A program made the translations under genes and the position numbers. A stretch of DNA of 17,424 nt from JBEKIK01 sp050013075 (GTDB lineage Bacteria > Planctomycetota > Planctomycetia > Pirellulales > Thermoguttaceae): the NCBI GenBank assembly GCA_050013075.1, contig JBEKFZ010000088.1, positions 1 to 17,424 on the forward strand, read 5' to 3'. Numbering within the stretch: position 1 is the stretch's first letter; every line of letters starts with the position of its first letter. Shown here piece by piece: positions 1 through 8,700 of the stretch. A model generated the notes under the pieces. That model was not told the origin of the DNA, did not search any database, and saw only the letters and a list, made by a program, of their open reading frames with translations.

Positions 1-196
1 CGCGTTTTTGACGGGCGCGACGATCCTGGGCACGTTGTTCGGCGGTCGGCGGGCCGAATGTGTCACCAATGAAATCCTGGTCAAACTCCTTTGTCGCCTC
101 ACGCAACTCGGCGGTAGTCATTTCCCAGTAGGGTTTCGATGGCTGCTTTTTTTGACCACCACTAACCTTTTCTGATAATTTTTTAGTCTTCTTCAT
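1..196 (-). CDS. Probable antitoxin of a BrnT-like toxin-antitoxin pair, partial (C-terminus beyond window edge)
   Basis: The gene starts at ATG 196-194 and is still open at the window edge, so about 65 codons are visible. The start is well supported: AAGGAG lies at 208-203, six bases upstream, and the ATG overlaps the toxin stop codon in an ATGA tetramer (196-193), the usual sign of translational coupling in toxin-antitoxin operons. The visible protein begins with a Lys-rich stretch (MKKTKKLSEK), followed by a motif around MTTAELREATKEFD and then DTFGPP and a basic tail of Gln, Arg and Asp. Similar short proteins accompany BrnT/RelE-like toxins in planctomycetes, from my recollection of the family. 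I see no clear ribbon-helix-helix segment of the BrnA type in the visible part. The antitoxin role is inferred from position and overlap. The gene appears intact although the toxin upstream carries a stop. Confidence 0.6.
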   Translation of the reverse strand, partial: MKKTKKLSEKVSGGQKKQPSKPYWEMTTAELREATKEFDQDFIGDTFGPPTAEQRAQDRRARQKR

Positions 197-459
197 CGGT
201 ATCTCCTTCGAACTCTAAGTTTCTCGTGGTCTCTCAACGGCCGGGCGTGAATCACGTAAACCACATCTTCCGGGTCATATATGTAGGCTACTTGCAACCA
301 TCGATTCCCGTTGCCACGCCCAACCACAAATCGTTTTCCGTCCTCACGGGCGTCGTGGTAGGGGTGGCGGGCATGTTCGACGACCCACTCCGCCTCTTTG
401 GGGGACACGCCGTGTTCGGCGACGTGTTAGATGTTCCATTCGTTCCATCGGAAAATCAC
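193..459 (-). pseudogene. BrnT-like toxin with in-frame stop at codon 11
   Basis: Reading from GTG 459-457, which has a GGGAG ribosome site just upstream, the frame gives VIFRWNEWNI, then TAA at 429-427, then continues in the same frame as HVAEHGVSPKEAEWVVEHA through to TGA at 195-193. Both sides of the stop fit one BrnT-like fold: the WNEWN opening, a helix around HGVSPKEAEWVV, the strands RWLQVAYIYDPED and VYVIHARPL, and the basic end EKLRVRRRYR. BrnT toxins are small RelE-like ribonucleases that are neutralised by an antitoxin from the same operon. A single base change from GAA, CAA or AAA would create the TAA. A shorter product could start at GTG 408-406 (71 residues), but it would lack the first strand and has no obvious ribosome site. 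A sequencing error is the main alternative. I am fairly sure of the family and less sure that the gene is dead. Confidence 0.62.
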
Positions 460-482
460 GGCGAAGCTCCCTATGGTATTTT

Positions 483-511
483 ACTATATAGGAAAATAAT
501 CCAGCAGTCTA
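483..511 (-). promoter_or_regulatory. Candidate promoter of the toxin-antitoxin pair
   Basis: On the minus strand TAGACT (511-506) and TATAGT (488-483) are separated by 17 bases, a reasonable match to a sigma-70 type promoter. Transcription would start about 17 bases before the GTG at 459. This is a match by eye only. Confidence 0.38.
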
Positions 512-579
512 CCGGATTGCCACACCACCCATGCTTGTGGTTGCGGCCTTTTCGTAATGCTTATCAAGCACCTGCCAGT

Positions 580-607
580 AGTGTTTACCCGTTAGTGTTT
601 ACCCGTT
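580..607. repeat. Perfect 14-bp tandem repeat, two copies
   Basis: AGTGTTTACCCGTT occurs twice with no gap (580-593 and 594-607). It lies in the 525-base gap between the toxin-antitoxin pair and the porin. I see no credible gene in this gap (460-984): it is AT-rich with several short repeats. Confidence 0.85.
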
Positions 608-691
608 GTAAATTAAAAGGTTGCGTCAATTTTTGAAGTTATACAGTAATACTTAGTAGTTTCATAATTCTCCGTTAGTGGAGCAATCACA

Positions 692-724
692 ATTTCAATG
701 ATCTTAAATGATCTTAATTGAAAT
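692..724. repeat. Nested repeat: 10-bp tandem copies between 8-bp inverted arms
   Basis: AATGATCTTA occurs twice in tandem (697-706, 707-716). The pair is framed by the inverted arms ATTTCAAT (692-699) and ATTGAAAT (717-724), which overlap the first tandem unit. It lies about 260 bases before the porin start, so it could be a regulator site or a weak hairpin. No known element is recognised. Confidence 0.7.
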
Positions 725-984
725 CCCTGATATAGCATATATCCCGTTTGTGCATAATAAGTAAAATGCGTAACCTTCCAGGCTTTCTTATTTTATCAAG
801 CATGACTGTTTTTTTGACGATACTGCAAACAATGGATGATCGGACCATACCTAACGATTCAGTTACATGGATTGGAGGATAGAAACCGGGCGATCAGGGG
901 GCAATGATAAAACCTGCCAAATTGAAATTGCACGATGTAAGCAATTTTCACGATCTTCTTCCTTATTATATAGGATGATGCACA

Positions 985-2565
985 ATGTGGAAAACATTCC
1001 CCCTCACCGTAGTCGTAATTCTATTCTTATCAACAACATTATTGACGGTTTCACCAGGGCAAAGGTTATCCGCCGCCGATCAGGACCTAATCCAGCGGTT
1101 GAACCAATTGGAAGCCGAAACCCAAGCCTTGCGCGGCGAAGTTAATAGGATGCAACAGGATATTGTACGTTTGCCGAGCGTTGGATCGAGTGCCGCTTCC
1201 AACTCGGTGATCCTGGCGTCCAATACGACTGATTCCACGGCTCCGGCCCCGCCCGTACCCTGGGCTGTACCCTTATCGACTGCATCCCAGCCGTCTCCAT
1301 CCAAATCAGCCGCGTCTACTAACTCAACCGAACCATCGCCGGTTACACCATTGCCGCCCGTATCTCAAACGGCTATATCCGAAACAGATAAACTTCAATC
1401 GGCCGCCCCGCAAGAGGATTACTATACCCTGGACCAGATTAAAGGCGAGATGAAAAAGCTGGTCTGGAAAAAGGGCGATTTCACGGTCACGCCTTATGGT
1501 TACTTATGGGGCGCCACGACTTATGAAACAGAACGTTCGAATAACGGCGACTATACTTATTACGTCTATTCGGCCCAAGCGCCGGAGCAGGTAGGACCGA
1601 CATTTCACGTTGACGCCAAATCGACCCGCATAGGTTTCGATGTTCTCGGCCCGCGAATTGCTTGCTTGAACTGCGCCCAAAGCGGCGGCAAAGTGGAATT
1701 CGACTTCCAAGGGGCGTCGGCCCAGGAAAACAAGGGAACCGTGCTGTTGCGGCACGCCTATTGGGAAGTGAAAGACGATGAATTCCGCCTGCTTGCCGGT
1801 CAAACCTGGGACATTGTCTCTCCGCTTTACCCCAACACGATCATGTACACCGTGTATTGGGGGGCGGGCAATATCGGTTATCGGCGTGCACAGTTTCGCG
1901 CTGAGCGATACGTCGCATGTTCGGATGATTTGCTTCTGACCATGCAAGGATCGCTGGACGGCAACATCATAGCCGACACTACTCCCACCGGCGTTATCGG
2001 CGATCAATCCAGTTGGCCTATCGTCGAAGGACGCACGGCTCTGACGTTTGGACCCCGCGGCAAGGATTGCTATCCCATTACGTTGGGCTTTTCCGGCCAC
2101 ATTGGCGAACAACGATTTAAATATACCGCCGCTCCGGCTGAAGAAATGTATGCCAGAACATGGTCGTGCAACGTTGACCTGAAGGCGCCCGTCAACGACC
2201 GCCTTGGATTCCAAGGCGAGTACCAAATTGGCGAGGACTTAAGCGCCTTCCAGGGCGGAATTCTGCAGGGTTATAATTTCACGCTGCGAAAATCCATTTA
2301 CGACACCGGCGGCTGGGTGGAAGTCTGGTATTACTGGACTCCTAAGTGGCATAGCCACGTGGGTTACTGCATCGACAGTCCTCTTGTCAGCGACATTCCA
2401 GCCGGCGGACGCACTTACAATGCGGTTTACTTTGGAAACCTTCTGTATGACGTGACCAAGCAATTCACCTGCGGCCTGGAAGTGGGCGAGTGGCGCACGC
2501 TTTACAAAGGCCTGGCACCGGGTGAATCGACCCGTATCGAGTTCATGGCCCGATATGGGTTCTAA
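985..2565 (+). CDS. DcaP-type outer-membrane porin with coiled-coil N-terminus
   Basis: The protein has 526 residues. Residues 1-30 are a signal peptide (Lys3, a hydrophobic core VVVILFLSTTLL, and a likely cut after LSA). Residues 33-63 form a heptad-like coiled coil (LIQRLNQLEAETQALRGEV), and residues 64-140 are a Ser/Thr/Pro/Ala linker. From about residue 147 the chain has alternating aromatic and polar residues and Gly turns, as in a beta-barrel. It includes TPYGYLWG, STRIGFD, GGKVEFDFQG, LRHAYWEV, LLAGQTWDI, GYRRAQFRAERY and GYNFTLRKS, and ends in FMARYGF with a terminal Phe, the outer-membrane assembly signal. This matches the DcaP-like porins, which form trimeric channels for small solutes; the substrate cannot be told from sequence. 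AGGATG lies about ten bases upstream of the ATG. Unusually for a porin, the mature protein has seven Cys, including CLNC. The gene converges on the giant surface-protein gene 135 bases downstream. Confidence 0.85.
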   Translation: MWKTFPLTVVVILFLSTTLLTVSPGQRLSAADQDLIQRLNQLEAETQALRGEVNRMQQDIVRLPSVGSSAASNSVILASNTTDSTAPAPPVPWAVPLSTASQPSPSKSAASTNSTEPSPVTPLPPVSQTAISETDKLQSAAPQEDYYTLDQIKGEMKKLVWKKGDFTVTPYGYLWGATTYETERSNNGDYTYYVYSAQAPEQVGPTFHVDAKSTRIGFDVLGPRIACLNCAQSGGKVEFDFQGASAQENKGTVLLRHAYWEVKDDEFRLLAGQTWDIVSPLYPNTIMYTVYWGAGNIGYRRAQFRAERYVACSDDLLLTMQGSLDGNIIADTTPTGVIGDQSSWPIVEGRTALTFGPRGKDCYPITLGFSGHIGEQRFKYTAAPAEEMYARTWSCNVDLKAPVNDRLGFQGEYQIGEDLSAFQGGILQGYNFTLRKSIYDTGGWVEVWYYWTPKWHSHVGYCIDSPLVSDIPAGGRTYNAVYFGNLLYDVTKQFTCGLEVGEWRTLYKGLAPGESTRIEFMARYGF

Positions 2566-2645
2566 GAAAGGAAATCCTTCACCTCCATCAGGTTGGTATA
2601 GGACTTCCGCATCCAAGCCGTCGAACATGCTCGGCATACAATAAG

Positions 2646-2674
2646 TTGGGGCGGCGTTTTAACCGCCGCCCCAA
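2646..2674. terminator. Hairpin between the convergent porin and giant gene
   Basis: TTGGGGCGGCG (2646-2656) pairs perfectly over 11 bases with CGCCGCCCCAA (2664-2674) around a 7-base loop. It sits in the 135-base gap between two convergent stops and probably serves both strands. There is no real T-tract on the plus strand and only a weak one on the minus strand, so it may act as a barrier or mRNA 3' end rather than as a classic intrinsic terminator. Confidence 0.6.
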
Positions 2675-2700
2675 CGAGGCGTTCTTGCTATTTCAGCACT

Positions 2701-5700
2701 TTACCGGCGGCGGCGGCAGTAGATGCCCAGTCCCATGGCAGCCAGCATGAGCATCGCCCAAGTGGCCGGCTCGGGAACCTCCGATAACGAGCCTGAGGTC
2801 GAGCCGCCGTCAATCGCGGCAGTGTTCAACGTGGCCCAGCTCCCGGATCCGATGTCCAGGGTGTCTTGGACTATGGAAGTCGCCGTCAAACTGCCGGAGA
2901 GCACCTTGGTTGTGCCGTTGCCGCTGATAGTGCCCACGGTATGCGTGCCGCCGTTGACCTCGAACGTGGCGGAATTAGATATGGCGGAAGACGTGGAGAT
3001 CTGGCCGGTGGAGGCCAACTCCAGCGTGCCGGTGTTGACGGTGGTCGCGCCGGTGTAGGTGTTGCTTCCGGATAGGACCCAGGTGCCCGAGCCGGACTTG
3101 GTCAGAGAAGTGGCCGACCCGGACGCATCGCCGAGGATCGCCGCGATGGCGTTGTCGCCGGTATTCGAGCCGGTTAGGGTCAAAGTACGCGTGCCCGAGC
3201 CGGTGAAGGCTATGGCGCCGGTATTGGTCCAACTGACGGCCCCCGAGTCGGAGGCGGTCGTGCCGGATGCGTCCAGGGTCCCGGCCGATGCGCCAGCACC
3301 CAAGGTGAAGAGCCGGTCAGTGCTGGCGGCAGTGCCGGTGTATTGCAGCGTGCCGCCTTTAAGGACGAGGTTGTCCGCGATGTTGGTCGAAGCGCCGATG
3401 CTACTGTTCGAGCCGCCGGCGGCCAATGTCGAAACGCTGAGTGTTCCGCCATTGATCGTCGTGCTGCCGGTGTAGCTGTTGGTCGATCCCGAGAGTGTGA
3501 GAGTTCCGACGCCGCCCTTGACCAACACCAGCACTCCTGTGCCTGTGCCTTGGTACTTGTCGCGGATTACGCCGCCGAACGAGCAATTGGCCGGGTTATT
3601 GACCGTCAAGGTGCTATTTGTGGTGATGGAGCTGTCCCAATTGAGTTGAATGACGCCGTAACCCGAGGAATTACTGATTCCGGCCACGGTTTCGCTGTAG
3701 CCCATCAGGTCAAGATAGGCAAGGTTGCTGGTTGATGAGCCGACCAAGGTGACGACCGACGAGTTGTCGATTTGGTTGGCAGCGCCCAGGTAGACGGTAG
3801 CGCCGGCGGTGGTGGGATCGATGGTGAGGTTGCCTGGTATGGCGTCCACGTCGTTCACGCCCGCCGTCTTGTTCAGGGTAAGGGTGCCGGCGTTGACGAT
3901 CGTCGCGCCGGAATAGGTATTGGCGGCCGTGCCGGAGAAGATTATCGTGCCGGTGTTTGCACTTGCTGAAGATGCGTTTGCAACGACTAGAGTCGCCGGC
4001 TTGGTCAAATCGCCGCTGCCGCCGATCGCTCCGCTAAAGGTGCAAGTGTACGAGCTGTTGAGATTGTATATATATCCGCCGCCGCTTAGGGTGATGGCGC
4101 CGGCAAAGACGCTTGCGGCATTAGAATCGCTTTGTGTTGCGCCGATTCCGCCGCCGTTTACGTTTATGGCATTATTAATCGTTGTCGCTCCCCAGGCGCC
4201 TAATTGGCCGGGGCTGTTTACCGTGACCGGGGCCAAGGTGCTGGAACTTCCCAATATAGTCGGTGTCGAGGCGTTATCCCCTTGGATCGTCAATTCGCCT
4301 TGGCCTACAACCACGCCGCCCAGATTGGTATAGCCTATGTTTACAAAAAAGATGTTGTTGGCGCCGGTCTTGGTAAGTGTGTAGTTGTTGCCGGTAAGAG
4401 TCACTGGATTATCGGAGTAGAGAGAAGTGTTTGCCCCTCCGATCCCGGTGTTGTCGTTGCGGAGGTCCCACCGTGCGGTGCCGCCGATGGTCGTGGCGCC
4501 GGTAAGCCTGATGGATCTTACCGACCTAATAATAGCGGCGCCGGAATTAACTATGGCCCCGTTGCCGCCCACGCCGGCGCCTTGGACATAGAAGACCTCG
4601 CAGCCGAGGATGTTGTCGTTGTATAATCCGTTGAGGTCGAGAGTGCCGCCGTTGATGTAGGTTGGGGTGCCGATGCCGGTGGCGGTGGCGCCGCTGTAAG
4701 TGGCGTTGTCGCCCAGGGCGACTTGGTTAGCGCCTAACTTGAGCGTGCCGCCGGAGCCGGTGACCGGGTTGCCGGTGACATACACGGTGGTGTTGTTGCC
4801 TAAATTGCCGCTGACCAGGAGCGTGCCGCCCGCGACCACCGTATCGCCGTAATAGTCGTTCGTGTTGCTGATTGTCAGGGTTCCGGAGTACGTGCTTGCC
4901 AAGGATATTCCGGTGGAACCGGTGATCTTTCCGGCGCCGGAGAAGGTGTAGGCGCCTGAGCCGTCGACCGTGATGGACACGGGCGCTACGCTTCCGGCGA
5001 TAGTGACCGTTTTTGAGGTGGTGGCCGTGTTGTCGAAGGTCACGGCGTCGGACGGATAGAACTTGTCGGCCGAGCTGCCATTTTTCCAGTAATTGCTGGA
5101 TGTGTCCCATGCAGCGGAAGCGGTGGTGGTTCCAGTCCAGGTCAACGAAGCGTTGGCCGTGGTAACGTCAAATGTGATCTTTTTATTAGTGGTATCCACG
5201 ACCTTGTTGCCGATTGTGCATCTTGACGCGGTAGTCAAGGCGACAGTGCCGGTTCCCGACAGCGCGGTGGTTGCCTGGGCAACCGTGAAGGTGGTGCTGC
5301 CTGAGCCGCCTATCGTCACCAGGCCGGTCGGAACGAAGTTGATGGTGGTGGTGCCGTTTAAGGTCAAGGTGTTGCCGACCGACAACAGATCGCCGCTTGT
5401 GCCGGAGGCGTTGTAATCGATTGTATCGCCGCCGGTGAAGGTGCAGGTGCTGCTGATGGTCAAAGTGCCCACGTTGTAGGTCCGGCCCGGGGCAATGGTG
5501 GAAGTAGCAACGTCGGTGACGCTTCCGGTAACGGTTCCGACTCCGCCCAGGAGTTGTGCCGCGCCGATGGCGAAGGTCTTGCTGGTGGTAGCCGAGACGT
5601 CGAACGTAGCGCCGTTATAGATATTCACCGAAGCACTACTGCTAATCGAGCCGGTGCTGCCGCTGACGGTGCTTAGGGCCAAGGTTCCGCCCCATATCGT

Positions 5701-8700
5701 TGTAGCGCCGCCGTAGGTATTGGTGCCCGAGAGGGTCCAGGTTCCGGCGCCTCGTTTGTTTAGAGACATAGCGGAACCGCTTCCGATAACGCCGGTAACC
5801 GCGCCGGTCCCATCGCCTATCAAGTTAATCACTCGGGTGCCGGTGCCAGTGATTGCGCCCAGCGTGAGCGAGTTGCCGGCGCCGGGGTTGGCCTGGAAAT
5901 AATACTGATTTCCTCCCGCGGATATCGTAATAGTGTTTATCGTATTATTGCCGCTGACGTTGACTATCTGGGGTTGTATCATGTCCAGCAGCATGGGCGA
6001 ACGGCCCTGCGTGTTTATTGCTTTGCTAATGGCAGCAGGAGTATTACCGCTACCGGTGGCAAGTTCGAGTCGAGTGCCGGAGACGCCGCCGCCAATACTT
6101 ACGGAGCCAGCGTTGTTAAGAATAGTCACATTTCCTATTCGCAACGCCCCTGCTTTGCCCGTGGCGGAGCTGCCCGTTCCGGTTCCGGCATTGATGGTCC
6201 CTGTGAAGCCAGACACGGTACTTACGTTGCCAAACGTGACGGTGTCCGGTCCGATCTGTGTGAGCGTGCTGGCACCGGCCAACGCGGCGTTTGACATATC
6301 GTCGTCAACGGCGGTGTTAAATAACAGGGTGCTGCCGATGTTAATCGTCCCTCCGTTGGGCAAAAGGCCGCTTGTGCCGGGGCCTGAATTATTTCCGGGA
6401 TTCGTGCCGTTGCCCGAATAATTTCCGACACTCAGAGTGCCGGAGCTTATCGTGGTTCCGCCGGACCAGTTATTGCTGGTCGAGGTGAGGTACAACCAGC
6501 CAGTGCCGGCCTTGGTCAGGCCGCCGGCGCCCGAGAGTGCGCCCGATACAGTAGCACTTAGATTCTGCGCCGTAATGGTACTGCTAGAGTTCATGGTGAT
6601 CGTGCCGGATAGGGTGTTGTACCCGTTATCGCTGAAAATCGTGCCGCCGTTTGAAACGATATTAGAGGGAATGGTATAGTAGCCCGTCGCGCTAATCCAT
6701 ATACCCAACGTTGTGCTGCTGGCAATCGTGGTGGTATTTGTCAAGGCGCCCAAGGCTGAGGTGCTTCCGACGTACAGAGAACCGTTGCTGACCGAAGTGC
6801 CGCCGGTATAAGTATTGGATCCGGACAGGACCCATGTCCCGGCGCCGGATTTCACCACCGAGGTGGCCCCGCCGGTTCCGTCTCCGATGGCCGCGGCAAG
6901 GATGTTTTGGGTGCTACTTGCCCCGCTTACGCCGACCCAAGAGCCGGTGAGCGTCAGGATATGAGTGCCCGAACCGGTAAAGAGCATTGACCCGGTGTTT
7001 GTGAATTGTACACCAGATGCGCCGGATCCGTCGAGTGTTCCAGTCGCGCCCAAGGTGAACAGCCGGTTGGTGCTGACGGCGGCGCCGATATATTGCAGCG
7101 TGCCGCCGTTAATGACCAGGTTGGCGGCGGCGCTGGTCGAAGCGCCGATATTGCTGTTCGACCCGCCGTTGGCCAGCGAGGAAACGCTGAGCGTTCCGCC
7201 GCTGATGGTGGTGACGCCGGTATAGCTGCTGGCTCCGCTAAGGGTTACATTGCCCGCGCCGATCTTTGTTAATGTGCCGGTGCCGCTGATGACGTTACCC
7301 AGGCTCAAGGTTGAGCCGGGGTCGACGATTAGGGCGCTGTTGTTGGTTATGGCGGCCGTGGAGGCAAGGCCGCTGTTGTATGTGCCGTCGCCGATTTGCA
7401 GGGTGCCGGAACTGATGGTAATGGTGTTGGTGAAATCGTTCGCCGCGGAGTTGGCCAAGGTGACCTTGCCAGTGCCGTTTATAGTCAAACCGGTGCTGCC
7501 GCTTATGTACCCGGTGCCGGATAGCGTGTAATTCTGCGTGGAGTTGGTGAAGAACACGCCGCCCGGCGAGAGCTTCGCGGTAAGGTTGATGTTAGGCGAG
7601 TACGAACCGCCGTCGGCAAAGGTTACCGAGTCGCCGTCAAAAAAGGTCTGAGAGGCACTGCCGTCCGTCCAGTTGCTAGTGGTGTTATAATCCCAGGCGT
7701 TGCCGTTCTTGGTTCCCACCCAGGTCAGGATCTTGGCCGAGCCGGTTACGACCAGGTCGATTTCCGAGCCGGCTTTCTGCAGAACAAATGTTTGACGGCC
7801 GACCGGCAAGCCGGTAAGAGTGAAGTTATCGGTGGGAGTGCTGGAGCCGTTGTAGCTGTTGTACTGAATCAAGGGGTAAGTGCCGTTGTTGATCCCGGCT
7901 TGTAACATTGAGATGTTGATGTTGATCTTGCCGTAAGCATTCACGGCATCGAATCGATCCGCGATAATCAAATCTTTACTGGACGAGGGCGTTTGCCCGA
8001 TATCGAACTTGAGCACGTCGCCCGTGCCGTTGACCAATCCCAAGGTATAGGGGCTGGGGCTGCCGGTACTGAAAGTCAGGGTGCCGGCGGTTCCGAGGCC
8101 GCCCGGTGCGATCGTTACGTTGCCCGAGGAAGTATCGGCGACGTTTCCCTTGACCGTGCCCGAGCCGCCGGCCAGGGTCTGGCCGGAAGACAGTGCAAAG
8201 CTGACGGCCGAGACGTCGAGGGTCGCGGTGGAGTTGATGGTTATTCCAGAACTGGAGCTAATCGAGCCGCCGGAGCCTAACTTCAACGTGCCGGCGTTGA
8301 TCGTGGTCAAGCCGGTGTAGGTGTTGGCAGCGGATAGAGTCCAAGTACCGGTGCCACTTTTGATGACATTGATGGGGCCGACGGTATTGGTGCCGCCGCC
8401 GATAACGCCGGACACCGCTCCGCTGCCTCCGCCTTGCAAGTATAGATTCCGTGCGGTCGTAATGGTGGCATTGTTTTGGATTGTGCCGGAGATGGTCAGT
8501 AAATTACCGGTTCCGGCATCGGATTGAATGACATATTCAGTGCCGCCCTCGATAAGGGATATGTTTCCATTGTATGTCGGATCGGCAATGGTATTATTGC
8601 CGGAGAAATTCTCGATATGCGCGGTGGTTGCCGCGGAGCGTCCGGTCAATGTAATCGAATGATATTCGGTAAAAGTTCCGCCGCTGCCGCTGCTGTCAAG

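Noticed and set aside
226..636. 136-residue plus-strand frame opposite the toxin gene
   Set aside because: It is antisense to the toxin frame, whose family features, promoter and ribosome sites are clear. The antisense product resembles nothing.
1504..2226. 240-residue minus-strand frame inside the porin gene
   Set aside because: The sense frame is a convincing porin with a signal peptide and terminal Phe. The antisense translation has no recognisable fold or ribosome site.
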